Notes under the pieces: generated by a model
Seen by the model: the letters and a program-made list of their open reading frames with translations, nothing else
Databases searched by the model: none
What the model was told of the DNA's origin: nothing
From: Bacteroidales bacterium
GTDB lineage: Bacteria; Bacteroidota; Bacteroidia; Bacteroidales; ML635J-15
Assembly: GCA_017620015.1 (NCBI GenBank)
Contig: JAFZRE010000023.1
Span: 1-64,000 of the forward strand
DNA: 64,000 nt
Direction: 5' to 3'
Part shown: piece after piece, positions 7,438 through 16,996 of the stretch
Numbering within the stretch: position 1 is the first letter of the stretch
How the letters are laid out: each line of letters begins with the position of its first letter
Program-made: the position numbers and the translations under genes

Positions 7438-10400
7438 ATGGAGAATCTGTCAGTATATTCGGCTTCGGCAGGTTCTGGAAAGACCTTTACGATAGCATAC
7501 GAATACATTTCGATGATGTTGGAGGCGGAAAACAATGCTGCTTTCCGCAATATTCTTGCCGTTACTTTTACAAATAAGGCTTGCGACGAGATGAAGTCGC
7601 GAATAGTGTTGAACTTGTTCCAGATTTCAAATGTTGACAAGGCTCCGGATGACCTCAAGAAGAAAACAAAAGGTATCATCGACAAGATAAAGGAGAGAAC
7701 AGGGCTTGACGAGGCTACCATAATCAGGCGTTCTCGGAATTTCTTCACTCAGATTATACACGACTATTCATTTTTCTCGGTACATACAATCGATAGCTTT
7801 TTCCAGAAAATCGTCAGAAACCTGACCTATGAACTTGATATGCAGCAGAATTACGAGTTGGAACTGAATACCGGACTTGTGATTTCGCAGCTTGTGGATG
7901 ATATTATGCTTATGGCGGAGACTGATGACGAACTGAACAAGTACATATCGTCGATGATTGAGGATAATATTGAAGCCGACAAAAAATGGATTCCGAAGGA
8001 AGCGATAGAAAATTTCATATTGCAGGCGGTTAAGGCGGATTATAAGGGATGTGACTTTGATATTGATGCATATGAGGCTAAAATTGACGGTATTATCAAG
8101 GATTTCTGTGCCGAGTTAAAGAGAAGTATTGACGGAATTACAGCTATAATAGAAAAAAATAGCCTGAGTGACAGCGATTTTTCACATGCTAGCGGTGGCA
8201 TTTACAACAATTACAAGAGTTTCGCCGATTTCGATTATAGAAAACCATTATGCTTGGATACCCTTCTTGATAAATTTTCCGCCGTCAAATTCTTACAGGA
8301 TAATTGGTTTAAGAAAGATTCAAAAAATAAAGGTCTTGTCAGTGTGTTTAAGCCATTTACAGATGCAATAAGTAAACTCGACTCGGATAGCGATTCTAAA
8401 TACAAGAAGTTCTGTACGGCATATATGCTAAAGAAGAACCTGAATCTGGTTCGTTTGTATGCCAAGGCAACCGAAATTTTGCACGAAAACCTTGGACGCG
8501 ATTCCGTGTTCCTGCTTTCGGATGTGCCGTCGTTGCTGTCGAAGATAATCAGAAGCTGTGACGATGGAAGTGGCGATGTGTCGGTGATGCCATTCGTATT
8601 TGAAAGCATCGGCACAAAGTATGACAATTTTATGATAGACGAGTTCCAGGATACAGGTGACAAGCAGTGGGATATTTTCCAGACCATGTTGCACGATGCC
8701 TTGTCGCAGGGACACGACAGCATTCTGGTCGGCGACATCAAGCAGTCGATTTACTCGTGGCGTGGTGGTGACTGGCGTATCCTTTCGCGTCTTGTAAACA
8801 AGGATAGCACCGAGTTGCTTTCAGATTACTGCGGATTGAAGAATCTTGCTGATAACCATAGGACAGCACGAAATATTGTTGAATTCAACAATGATTTTTT
8901 CTATCATGAATACACTAACAACAAAAGCTTGTTTGGCGATGAAAAAATAGACCCGCAGTTCTTGTCGCTATATAATGATGTATGGCAAGGTGTAACAAAG
9001 GATGACAATTCAGAAATAAAGGTAAGGCTTTATAATGGTCCCCATGGTGTCTCTGATGAACTGACGATGACGCGTGTGTTCAAGGATATGGTTTCTGAAA
9101 TTGAGGCCTTGCAGTTGGAACACAACGTACCGCCGAGCAAAATAATGATACTTGTCCGTAAGAAGAACGAGGCAAGCTTTGTGGCAAATAGTTTTCTTGC
9201 TATTGCCGAATCCGATAGGAAACCGGGTGTGCGCTACGATGTAGTTTCCGATGAAGCCTTATATATAGCTACAAACCGTGCTGTCAAGATTATTCTGGCA
9301 TATATGCGCTATATTCTTAGCAGCACTAGCAAGAATTATAAAAATAGCGGTGACGACAAGGAAAATGTCAACTATAATATTTTGCTTGTCGAGGCGGCAT
9401 ACCTTTATTATTTGGAGAAGAACAGTCTCGAGGTTTGTTCCTGTTTCAACAAGGAAGAGATGGTGCAGGCGTTCTTGGAGGATTTGAATCCTGATAGCGA
9501 AACATTGGATAAACATGATTGTGGAACCATGAAATTTTTGTCGGAGAAGCAGGCTTTCGATATTGTTGAATATATGATCGGTAAGCTTAAGCTAAACGAA
9601 AACGGCAAAAACGTACCTTTTTTGATTGCATTTAGGAATGTTGTCCATAACTTTTCTGAAAAGTCAACCGATTTGCAGGCATTCATTGATTATTGGGACG
9701 AGCGAGGCGATGAGGAGACATTGAAGATTCCCGAGAGCCAGAATGCGATGAAAATCATAACAATACACAAATCGAAAGGACTTGAGGCCGATTACATCTT
9801 CATACCGTTCTGCAACTGGGAGTTTGTTGGTAGTGGAGGCGTTGGCGTTGATTATTTGTTTGTGGATGAGCCTATTGAAGGGAAATTGTCTAAAGATGGA
9901 GAAAGGATAAAGATTCCTGTTGCCAGCAAAAAGATTTTGGAAAAGACTGATATGGCAGCTGAATATCAAGCAAATAACTACCGCAAGGCTATCGAGTCGT
10001 ACAATCTGCTATATGTGGCATTCACAAGGGCTAAATATGGTCTTTATGTTTCGGCATACGATAAGGTTGAGGGCGATAATGTCGACAAGAAACCTAATAT
10101 TTCTCAGGTTTCACATTTGCTTGTCGACTATTTTGGAAAAGAAAGTTTGACCAGTGATATTGTTGTTCCTCCCAAAAGTGAACCATTAAGGAAAAGGGGA
10201 TCCGGTTGGGTAGAGACAATTGTCAAGGCTGGTGACGATTCCATAAGTGTTAGAATATTTACAAAAGGCAGGCTGTCTGGTGAAGAGAAAAGAGATGCTT
10301 CAAATGGCGATTTTATAACCGACTATCCAGTATGCGACGAGCCGCAGATAAGCATTGTCCACCACCTGCGCGATGATGTTGACGGAGATTGGTCGGCACG

Positions 10401-10881
10401 AATTAGGGGAACGAAGTATCATGCAATTTTCGAGCAGATAATTACCGCAGATGATGTGGAGCCTGCTGTCGCAATAATGTACAACAACGGGGAGATTGAC
10501 AAGGATACATACGAAAGCCTTGTTCGTGAATTTAGTACGGCCTTGTCGTGCGAGACTATGCGCAAGTGGTTCGACGGTAGTTGCAAGGTGTATAACGAGT
10601 TTACAATTATCGATCCGATGGCTAAAAAGGATGACGACAAACTGAAACGTCCCGACAGGGTTATGGTTTTCCCCGACGAGGTTGTTATTCTTGACTATAA
10701 GTTCGGCACAGAAAAGCACGACAAGAAATATGCGGAGCAAGTTCTTCGATATAAAGAACTTATCTCTCAAATGAAGCCGTTCGAGGGGAAGAATATTTCT
10801 GCTTATATTTGGTATTATTTTAAGAATGAATTGGTAAAAGTTGATTCCACTGAGGCTATTACCACTATAAATTTGAGTTGA
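7438..10881 (+). CDS. addA: UvrD/AddA-like ATP-dependent helicase-nuclease
   Basis: A 1147-residue superfamily 1 helicase with a C-terminal RecB-type nuclease, cytosolic, expected to act in double-strand break repair. The Walker A 'SAGSGKT' is at residues ~11-17, the Walker B 'DEFQDT' at ~400, motif III 'GDIKQSIYSWRGGD' at ~430, and the late helicase motif 'LLYVAFTRAK' at ~860. The nuclease shows 'RPDRV' (~1070), 'ILDYKFG' (~1084) and 'YAEQVLRYKEL'. This is the AddA/RecB layout of Bacteroidales. The usual partner AddB nuclease is not adjacent, so it must lie elsewhere or the enzyme differs. The stop is two bases before the next start. Confidence 0.85.
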   Translation: MENLSVYSASAGSGKTFTIAYEYISMMLEAENNAAFRNILAVTFTNKACDEMKSRIVLNLFQISNVDKAPDDLKKKTKGIIDKIKERTGLDEATIIRRSRNFFTQIIHDYSFFSVHTIDSFFQKIVRNLTYELDMQQNYELELNTGLVISQLVDDIMLMAETDDELNKYISSMIEDNIEADKKWIPKEAIENFILQAVKADYKGCDFDIDAYEAKIDGIIKDFCAELKRSIDGITAIIEKNSLSDSDFSHASGGIYNNYKSFADFDYRKPLCLDTLLDKFSAVKFLQDNWFKKDSKNKGLVSVFKPFTDAISKLDSDSDSKYKKFCTAYMLKKNLNLVRLYAKATEILHENLGRDSVFLLSDVPSLLSKIIRSCDDGSGDVSVMPFVFESIGTKYDNFMIDEFQDTGDKQWDIFQTMLHDALSQGHDSILVGDIKQSIYSWRGGDWRILSRLVNKDSTELLSDYCGLKNLADNHRTARNIVEFNNDFFYHEYTNNKSLFGDEKIDPQFLSLYNDVWQGVTKDDNSEIKVRLYNGPHGVSDELTMTRVFKDMVSEIEALQLEHNVPPSKIMILVRKKNEASFVANSFLAIAESDRKPGVRYDVVSDEALYIATNRAVKIILAYMRYILSSTSKNYKNSGDDKENVNYNILLVEAAYLYYLEKNSLEVCSCFNKEEMVQAFLEDLNPDSETLDKHDCGTMKFLSEKQAFDIVEYMIGKLKLNENGKNVPFLIAFRNVVHNFSEKSTDLQAFIDYWDERGDEETLKIPESQNAMKIITIHKSKGLEADYIFIPFCNWEFVGSGGVGVDYLFVDEPIEGKLSKDGERIKIPVASKKILEKTDMAAEYQANNYRKAIESYNLLYVAFTRAKYGLYVSAYDKVEGDNVDKKPNISQVSHLLVDYFGKESLTSDIVVPPKSEPLRKRGSGWVETIVKAGDDSISVRIFTKGRLSGEEKRDASNGDFITDYPVCDEPQISIVHHLRDDVDGDWSARIRGTKYHAIFEQIITADDVEPAVAIMYNNGEIDKDTYESLVREFSTALSCETMRKWFDGSCKVYNEFTIIDPMAKKDDDKLKRPDRVMVFPDEVVILDYKFGTEKHDKKYAEQVLRYKELISQMKPFEGKNISAYIWYYFKNELVKVDSTEAITTINLS

Positions 10882-10882
10882 T

Positions 10883-11647
10883 ATGAAGAAACTTATAAGG
10901 TTTTTGGTTCGTAAAATACCGCGTCCTATACTGATAAGGTTTTCGGGGCTGTTTTCGATTCTCGTAAGGCCGTTTTATATAGGTAACAATGTTACTTGTC
11001 CTGTTTGTGGAAAATCGTTCCGCAAGTTTTTGCCATACGGCAAGAGCGGTAGTGACAACCGCTTGTGTCCCAAATGCTTGTCGCTCGAAAGACATAGGCT
11101 TATGTGGTTGTACTGGACTGAATATTCCGATTTCTTTACAACTAGGAAATCCGTGCTTCACATTGCTCCGGAGCAACCTTTCATAAAGAGGTTTAAAAAG
11201 GCTGAGAATCTGGAATACACCACCGCCGACCTTGTGTCTCCAATTGCCGACTTGCATTTCGACATTATGCAGATACCTTTGAAGGACGAATCTTACGACT
11301 ATGTCATCTGCAATCATGTCCTCGAACACGTACCAAACGACATAACCGCTATGAAGGAGATTTTCCGCGTGCTGAAAAGCGGAGGAACTGCCATTTTGCA
11401 GGTACCTATAAATACCGATTTCAAGGAGACTTACGAGGATGCAAGTATTACCGACCCGTTGGAACGAGAAAAGCACTTCGGTCAGTACGACCATGTTCGC
11501 TGGCATGGTTTGGATTATCCAGACAGACTTAGGTCGGTAGGCTTCGAGGTCGAGGAATTTGACATTAAGGAAAAGTTGCCAGCCGAAAAAATTGAACGCT
11601 ATCGTCTTGACAAAAAGGAAATTCTCTATGTGGCGCGAAAAAAATAA
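10883..11647 (+). CDS. SAM-dependent methyltransferase with N-terminal zinc ribbon
   Basis: A 254-residue class I methyltransferase (Methyltransf_11 type). Residues ~39-75 carry two Cys pairs (CPVC, CPKC) that form a likely zinc ribbon. They are followed by 'VLHIAPEQ' (SAM-binding loop region), 'DIMQIPLKDESYDYVIC' and 'HVLEHVPND', a common motif II/III. The C-terminal part contains 'QYDHVRWHG'. Proteins of this form are often found in polysaccharide or surface-glycan loci, but the substrate is unknown. It is tightly coupled to the AddA-like gene upstream. Confidence 0.8.
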   Translation: MKKLIRFLVRKIPRPILIRFSGLFSILVRPFYIGNNVTCPVCGKSFRKFLPYGKSGSDNRLCPKCLSLERHRLMWLYWTEYSDFFTTRKSVLHIAPEQPFIKRFKKAENLEYTTADLVSPIADLHFDIMQIPLKDESYDYVICNHVLEHVPNDITAMKEIFRVLKSGGTAILQVPINTDFKETYEDASITDPLEREKHFGQYDHVRWHGLDYPDRLRSVGFEVEEFDIKEKLPAEKIERYRLDKKEILYVARKK

Positions 11648-11691
11648 TTGATTTTTTTGCTGCAGTTTCGAAAATTTATTTTAAATTTGCC

Positions 11692-11699
11692 TCGTTAAA
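11692..11699 (+). promoter_or_regulatory. possible -7 box TAAATTTG for the sigma-factor gene
   Basis: TAAATTTG lies about 83 bases before the ECF sigma start, in an otherwise AT-rich leader. No clear -33 TTG is seen, so the call is weak. Confidence 0.4.
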
Positions 11700-11781
11700 G
11701 TATTATTATTGACATTAAAAAAAGAAAGGAAGAACGCCTATAAGATACATTTTTATCCTTAACTTATTGTAAGACAGAAAT

Positions 11782-12366
11782 ATGACATACGACAAGTTTT
11801 CGGATCAGATGCTGATTGACGCATTTGTTTCAGGGGATAAAAAGTGCATCGAGGTTCTTATCGAGAGGTATAAGGGCAAAGTTTATTCTTATATACTTTT
11901 AAATGTCAAGAATCCCACCGTTGCAGACGATATATTTCAGGACACATTTTTGAAAGTGATGTCTTCGTTGCGTTCGCGTTCCTATTCCGAGGAAGGCAAG
12001 TTCCTGCCTTGGGTGATGCGTATTGCTCACAATCTTGTAATCGACTATTTCAGGAACGACAAGAATAATGGCATGACATCAAGCGATGAAAACGAATATG
12101 TGTTGAATTCATCCTCGCTTACCGATTCCACTATTGAGGACAAGATTGTTGACGAGCAGATTCTTACCGATGTCAAGAAGTTGCTCGAATACTTGCCGCC
12201 AGAGCAGAAAGAAGTGATAATGCTGAGGCATTACGGTGGAATGAGTTTCAAGGAGATTGCTGATGTCACCAACGTAAGCATCAACACTGCGTTAGGTCGT
12301 ATGCGCTATGCAATCATGAACCTTCGCCGGATTGTTGACGAGAAGAAGATAATTCTTACCAGGTAG
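11782..12366 (+). CDS. ECF-type RNA polymerase sigma factor (RpoE-like)
   Basis: A 194-residue sigma-70 family factor of the extracytoplasmic-function group. Region 2 is visible as 'DDIFQDTFLKVM' and 'FLPWVMRIAHNLVIDYFR'. Region 4 is 'LLEYLPPEQKEVIMLRHYGGMSFKEIADVTNVSINTALGRMRYA', the helix-turn-helix that binds the -35 element. No anti-sigma factor follows, unlike the FecR-paired sigma factors of polysaccharide loci. It resembles the stand-alone sigma factors conserved in Bacteroidales. An intrinsic terminator follows. Confidence 0.88.
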   Translation: MTYDKFSDQMLIDAFVSGDKKCIEVLIERYKGKVYSYILLNVKNPTVADDIFQDTFLKVMSSLRSRSYSEEGKFLPWVMRIAHNLVIDYFRNDKNNGMTSSDENEYVLNSSSLTDSTIEDKIVDEQILTDVKKLLEYLPPEQKEVIMLRHYGGMSFKEIADVTNVSINTALGRMRYAIMNLRRIVDEKKIILTR

Positions 12367-12396
12367 AATATACTCCACACTCAATATCTTCATAAG

Positions 12397-12423
12397 CATC
12401 CGTCGTGAGACGGATGTTTTTTT
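12397..12423 (+). terminator. intrinsic terminator of the sigma-factor gene
   Basis: A perfect 8-bp stem (catccgtc / gacggatg) with loop gtga, followed by seven T. Confidence 0.88.
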
Positions 12424-12446
12424 GTGGATATTTATAAATTTTAAAA

Positions 12447-12477
12447 ATCCTAAATCCTAAATCGTAATTCGTAAATT
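12447..12477 (+). repeat. TAAATCC/TCGTAAAT short-period repeat upstream of the dsbD promoter
   Basis: Imperfect 7-8-nt periods (taaatcc, taaatcg, taattcg, taaat) lie directly upstream of a -7 box. The same kind of run occurs at 54307-54337 and 60341-60373, each time directly before a promoter. Confidence 0.6.
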
Positions 12478-12483
12478 TATTTG

Positions 12484-12491
12484 TATATTTG
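12484..12491 (+). promoter_or_regulatory. -7 box TATATTTG for dsbD
   Basis: TATATTTG lies 22 bases before the chosen dsbD start. No -33 TTG stands at the right spacing. Confidence 0.55.
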
Positions 12492-12513
12492 CGACTTACA
12501 AAACAAAACGTAT

Positions 12514-14637
12514 ATGAACTTTTTGCGAAAATTCTTTTTGTTGGCTACTGCAATGTTCGCATTCTCAATGCTTTTTGCGCAGATGGCCGAACCTGTTAAG
12601 TGGAAATTCTCAACCGAGAAGATTTCCGACAAGGAATTCAATCTTGTAATGACGGCAACAATCGAGGACAAATGGCACCTCTATTCACAGCATTTTGATG
12701 CGGGTGGACCTATGCCTCTCGAAATAAAGTTCGACAAGTCGGGCAAGTACAAACTGGTAGGCGCAACTACCGAATCACCTGCTCCAACTGCCGAATACGA
12801 CGATGTATTCATGGTAAATGTCAAGTATTTTACCAAGAAGGCTACTTTCAAGCAGAAAATCGAGGTGACTGCTGATGCTTCTTTTTCGGTGACAGCATCT
12901 TTGTCTGGCCAGGCTTGCTTCGAAGATGGTCAGTGTCTGCCGGTGAATGCCGATGCAAAGTTCAACATCGACTTGCCAAAGAAGGAAACTGCCGAAACAG
13001 AAAAGATTGCTGATGCTAAAACCGAAACCGACAACAAGGAACAAGAAACTATTGATGCTGTTGTTGCAGAGGAAGAAACCACTACCGACTCCGCTGAAGT
13101 AGTTGCAGAACCAGTACAGTCGGACAAGGGCGGAACTCCACGCATAGTTTCGCAGAACGAGTTTGTTGAAGAACCCGATGAAGACGGTTCGTTGTGGTCG
13201 TTCTTCTTCCTTTCGTTGCTGTTCGGTATTCTGGGTATTCTCACACCTTGCGTGTTCCCGATGATTCCTATGACCATCAGTTTCTTTATGCAGGGAGATT
13301 CGAGCAAGTTCAACTCGATACTCAAGGCTTTGATTTTTGGTATTTCAATAACCATACTTTACACGCTTATTGGTGTTATTGTCTCGCTTACAAATGCTGG
13401 TGCAGGACTAACTACCGTACTTAGTACACACTGGATTCCAAACCTTATCTTCTTCATTTTGTTTGTTGCGTTTGCTGCATCTTTGTTCGGTCTGTTCGAG
13501 ATTATTCTCCCGACTTCGCTGGCAAACAAGAGCGACAAGCAGGTCGATAAGGGCGGAATTTTTGCATCGTTCTTCTTGGCTCTCACAACGGTTATCGTAA
13601 GTTTCAGCTGCACAGGGCCTATAGTTGGTGCTTTGCTGGTTAAGGCTGCTGGCGGAAACGTACTCGAGCCGACAATCGGTATGCTTGGCTTTGGACTTGG
13701 CTTTGCATTGCCGTTCACAATCTTGGCAATAGCACCGAACTGGCTCAAGAAGTTGCCGAAGTCGGGCGGATGGATGAACTCGGTGAAGGTTGTAATGGGC
13801 TTCTGCCTGTTGGCATTCTCGCTCAAGTACTTCTCAAACATCGACCAGAACTACCACCTCGACATTATGAGCCGCGAACTTTACATTGCTATATGGATTG
13901 TAATCAGTGTTTTGTGCGGACTTTACCTGCTTGGCAAGATTCGTTTCAAAATGGACAGCGAGGTTAAGACTGTCGGTTTCTTCCGTATGATTCTGGCATC
14001 GGCGTTCTTTGTGTTCGCACTTTATCTGTTCCCAGGAATGTTCGGTGCTAACCTCTCGTCGGTATCGGGCTTGCTTCCGCCAATGACTACGCAGAACTTC
14101 AACCTTGCCGATGATGGCGGCGCTGCTTCCGAAGGTGCTTTGTGCGGAACGCCAAAGTATTCTGAATCGATGCATACTGCATACGGTGTAAATGCATATT
14201 TCGACTACAAGCAGGCATTCGAGTGCGCAAAGGCTCAGAACAAGCCGATAATCCTTTATTTTACAGGACATTCGTGCGCTAACTGCAAGAAGATGCAGGC
14301 TGAAATCTGGGCAAACAAGTCGATTGCCGAAAAGTTCAACAACGAGTTTGTTATGACCGCCTTGTATGTGGATGAAAAATCTGTTGAAGTGCCTGCCGAA
14401 GAGCAGTTTACATCGTCGAACGACGGCAAGGTGAAGAAGACTTTGGGCGAGGTTAACGCCGACATCCAGATTGTCAACTTCCAGTGCAACACCCAGCCGT
14501 ACTATGTGGTTGTAAGTCCTGAAGGTCAGGTGCTTACGAAACCGATGTCGTACAACACTAATGCAGAGGAATTTACTGAATTCTTGAACGAAGGTTTGGA
14601 GAAATACAAGAAGTGTACTTGCAATTCTGCAAAGTAG
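12514..14637 (+). CDS. dsbD: thiol:disulfide interchange protein DsbD
   Basis: A 707-residue inner-membrane protein that passes electrons from cytosolic thioredoxin to periplasmic thiol proteins. The start at 12514 gives a signal peptide ending 'SMLFAQ'; the longer frame from 12481 overlaps the promoter. Domain order: an N-terminal periplasmic DsbD alpha-like domain with Cys135 and Cys141 ('ACFEDGQCLP'), a Glu/Thr-rich linker, a polytopic central domain with Cys246 ('LTPCVFP') and Cys366 ('SFSCTGP'), and a C-terminal thioredoxin fold with the CANC pair (Cys588, Cys591). All three redox pairs are present. Confidence 0.92.
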   Translation: MNFLRKFFLLATAMFAFSMLFAQMAEPVKWKFSTEKISDKEFNLVMTATIEDKWHLYSQHFDAGGPMPLEIKFDKSGKYKLVGATTESPAPTAEYDDVFMVNVKYFTKKATFKQKIEVTADASFSVTASLSGQACFEDGQCLPVNADAKFNIDLPKKETAETEKIADAKTETDNKEQETIDAVVAEEETTTDSAEVVAEPVQSDKGGTPRIVSQNEFVEEPDEDGSLWSFFFLSLLFGILGILTPCVFPMIPMTISFFMQGDSSKFNSILKALIFGISITILYTLIGVIVSLTNAGAGLTTVLSTHWIPNLIFFILFVAFAASLFGLFEIILPTSLANKSDKQVDKGGIFASFFLALTTVIVSFSCTGPIVGALLVKAAGGNVLEPTIGMLGFGLGFALPFTILAIAPNWLKKLPKSGGWMNSVKVVMGFCLLAFSLKYFSNIDQNYHLDIMSRELYIAIWIVISVLCGLYLLGKIRFKMDSEVKTVGFFRMILASAFFVFALYLFPGMFGANLSSVSGLLPPMTTQNFNLADDGGAASEGALCGTPKYSESMHTAYGVNAYFDYKQAFECAKAQNKPIILYFTGHSCANCKKMQAEIWANKSIAEKFNNEFVMTALYVDEKSVEVPAEEQFTSSNDGKVKKTLGEVNADIQIVNFQCNTQPYYVVVSPEGQVLTKPMSYNTNAEEFTEFLNEGLEKYKKCTCNSAK

Positions 14638-14679
14638 TAATGCGTTGAAAATCAATTGTCAAACTAAAAAAATAACTAT

Positions 14680-16839
14680 ATGAGAAAATTTACAGCGATT
14701 TTATTTGTGTTTGTTCTTGTTTTCGGAATGACAGCAAGGGCTGACGAAGGTATGTGGCTATTGTCGATGATTGGCAAGAACTACGACGATATGAAGAAGC
14801 AGGGTTTCAAGCTGACACCCGAAGATATTTACAGTGTAAACAAAGGTTGTATCAAGGATGCAGTTGTAGGTTTGGGTAGGGAAGGTTCTCCTTTCTGGCA
14901 TTTCTGCACGGGCGAAATCGTTTCGGGCGAAGGTCTTATGTTCACCAACCACCACTGCGGATATTCAATGATTCAGACCCATTCGACAGTAGAACACGAC
15001 TACCTGAAGGATGGTTTCTGGGCATACTCAAAGGAAGAGGAACTTTCAAATCCGGGTATTACCGCTTCGATTCTTGTTAGGATTGAGGATGTTACCTCCG
15101 AAATTGAAAAGTCGTTCAAGAAGGATATGTCCGAAAAGGACCGCAACATTGCATTGAAAAAGGCTTCGAAGACCATAATCGACAATGCTGTTGCTGGAAC
15201 CAACTACAAGGCTCAGGTAAAGGATATGTTCGGTGGAAACCAGTATTTCCTGTTGGTATATGTTACTTATCAGGATGTTCGCCTTGTTGGTGCTCCTCCT
15301 TCATCGATGGGTAAGTTCGGTGGCGATACCGACAACTGGATGTGGCCGCGCCATACTGCCGACTTCTCAATGTTCAGAATTTACACAGCTCCCGACGGTT
15401 CACCGGCAAAATATTCAAAGAAGAATGTTCCTCTGAAACCGAAGCATTTCCTACCTGTTAGCGCAAAGGGAATCGAAGATGGCGACTTTGCAATGGTTAT
15501 GGGTTTCCCTGGTACAACCAACCGCTATGTCACTTCGTACGGACTCGAAGAAGTCATGCAGGTTACAAACAAGCTGAGATACGAAATCAGAGATGTGAAG
15601 GTCAACGAGTTGCGTAAGAAGATGAACGCCGACCCGAAGGTAAAGATTCAGTATGCTTCGAAATATGCTTCCTGCTCAAACTATTGGAAGTACTCCAACG
15701 AGCAGAACAAGGCTTTGGCTCACCTTAATACAATGGGAATCAAGAAGCAGATTGAGGCTGACTTGTGCAAGTGGGCCGATGCAAAGGGCGAATCGAAGTA
15801 CCGTGACGCTTTGAATGCTTTGCAGAAAATCTATAGTTCAAGAAGAAATCATGCAGTAGCAAGAATGTATATCACCGAAGGTCTTCTCGGTAGCGAATTG
15901 CCATATTTTGCATTTGGCTGCAGGTCGTTGGCAACGGCTTTCGCTTCGAAAGAAATCGCTGAAATAAATTCGGCAGTAAGCGATATGAGAGAGCCAGCAA
16001 AGGAATTCTACAAGGACTACGACCCCGAAACGGAACGCGCACTTATGAAGGCTTTGTTCAGAAAGGCATATAACGAAATGAGCCCCGATTTCTATCCCGA
16101 ATTCTTCAAGACTATCCAAGGCAAGTACAAGGGCGATGTAGAAAAATATGTTGATGATGCTTTCTCGAAGTCAATTTTCTCTACCGAAGCAAAGTTTAAC
16201 GCTTTCCTCGACAAGCCATCGGGTTCAGCCTTCACTAAGGACCCAGTATTGCAGATGGGTAACGACATAATTGATGTTTACAGAAATGTTTCGATTGCAT
16301 ACAACGACTTGTCGGCTGACCTTGAACGCAACAACCGTATTTTCATCGAAGGAGTACTTGCAATGAACCCCAGCAAGAACTTTGCTCCCGATGCAAACTC
16401 GACAATAAGAATGACTTACGGAAATGTCAAGAGCTACGAACCTCGTGATGGCGTTTTCTACGACTACTATACTACCTTGAAGGGTGTGATGGAAAAGGAA
16501 AATCCTGACAGCTATGAATTTATTGTTCCCGAAAAGTTGAAACAACTTTACAAGGACAAGAATTTCGGTCCGTATGTAAACAAGAACGGCGATGTGCCTA
16601 CCTGCTTCATTACCAACAACGATATTACCGGTGGTAATTCGGGCAGCCCTGTTATCAATGGCAACGGCGAACTTATCGGTCTTGCATTCGACGGCAATAG
16701 CGAAGCAATGTCTGGCGACATCGACTTCGAGGAAAACTTGCAGAGATGCATCTGCTTGGATGTAAGATATGCTTTGTTCATCATCGACAAGTACGCAAAT
16801 GCGCAGAACCTGATTAAGGAGATGGACATTAAGAGATAA
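14680..16839 (+). CDS. S46 family dipeptidyl-peptidase (DPP7-type)
   Basis: A 719-residue exported serine peptidase with a signal peptide ending 'GMTARA'. The catalytic His lies in 'FTNHHCGY' (His91/92) and the nucleophile Ser654 in 'TGGNSGSPV'. S46 enzymes remove dipeptides from peptide N-termini in the periplasm, feeding amino-acid fermentation. In Porphyromonas enzymes the residue 18 after the nucleophile separates DPP7 (Gly, broad hydrophobic) from DPP11 (Arg, acidic). Here it is Gly672 ('AFDGN'), which points to DPP7-like specificity. A strong terminator follows. Confidence 0.92.
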   Translation: MRKFTAILFVFVLVFGMTARADEGMWLLSMIGKNYDDMKKQGFKLTPEDIYSVNKGCIKDAVVGLGREGSPFWHFCTGEIVSGEGLMFTNHHCGYSMIQTHSTVEHDYLKDGFWAYSKEEELSNPGITASILVRIEDVTSEIEKSFKKDMSEKDRNIALKKASKTIIDNAVAGTNYKAQVKDMFGGNQYFLLVYVTYQDVRLVGAPPSSMGKFGGDTDNWMWPRHTADFSMFRIYTAPDGSPAKYSKKNVPLKPKHFLPVSAKGIEDGDFAMVMGFPGTTNRYVTSYGLEEVMQVTNKLRYEIRDVKVNELRKKMNADPKVKIQYASKYASCSNYWKYSNEQNKALAHLNTMGIKKQIEADLCKWADAKGESKYRDALNALQKIYSSRRNHAVARMYITEGLLGSELPYFAFGCRSLATAFASKEIAEINSAVSDMREPAKEFYKDYDPETERALMKALFRKAYNEMSPDFYPEFFKTIQGKYKGDVEKYVDDAFSKSIFSTEAKFNAFLDKPSGSAFTKDPVLQMGNDIIDVYRNVSIAYNDLSADLERNNRIFIEGVLAMNPSKNFAPDANSTIRMTYGNVKSYEPRDGVFYDYYTTLKGVMEKENPDSYEFIVPEKLKQLYKDKNFGPYVNKNGDVPTCFITNNDITGGNSGSPVINGNGELIGLAFDGNSEAMSGDIDFEENLQRCICLDVRYALFIIDKYANAQNLIKEMDIKR

Positions 16840-16861
16840 AAGGTTACCTTTAGAAATACAA

Positions 16862-16891
16862 AGCCGGTAGAATTTCTATCGGCTTTTTTTT
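16862..16891 (+). terminator. intrinsic terminator of the S46 peptidase gene
   Basis: A long stem (agccggtagaa pairing with ttctatcggct, nearly perfect) is followed by a run of T. Confidence 0.88.
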
Positions 16892-16897
16892 ATTCTG

Positions 16898-16996
16898 GTT
16901 TTCAGTAATTTGCCAAAAATGTTGACGAAAATTTTGCTTATCTCACACATTTTTGTGACGAATATTTGGCATATCTCGCACATTTTGTTGACGAAT
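16898..16996. repeat. left copy of a 99-nt direct repeat flanking the ATPase gene
   Basis: This stretch matches 18340-18438 in the same orientation over 99 bases with 11 mismatches and no gaps. It contains two ~33-nt tandem subunits with the motif 'tgacgaa..tt..cat/ttatctc.cacat'. Its right part encodes the last residues of the ATPase ('NVRDMPNIRHKNV' on the minus strand). Confidence 0.88.

Noticed and set aside
14680-16839. DPP11-type specificity for the S46 peptidase
   Set aside because: The residue 18 after the nucleophile Ser is Gly, not the Arg typical of DPP11.
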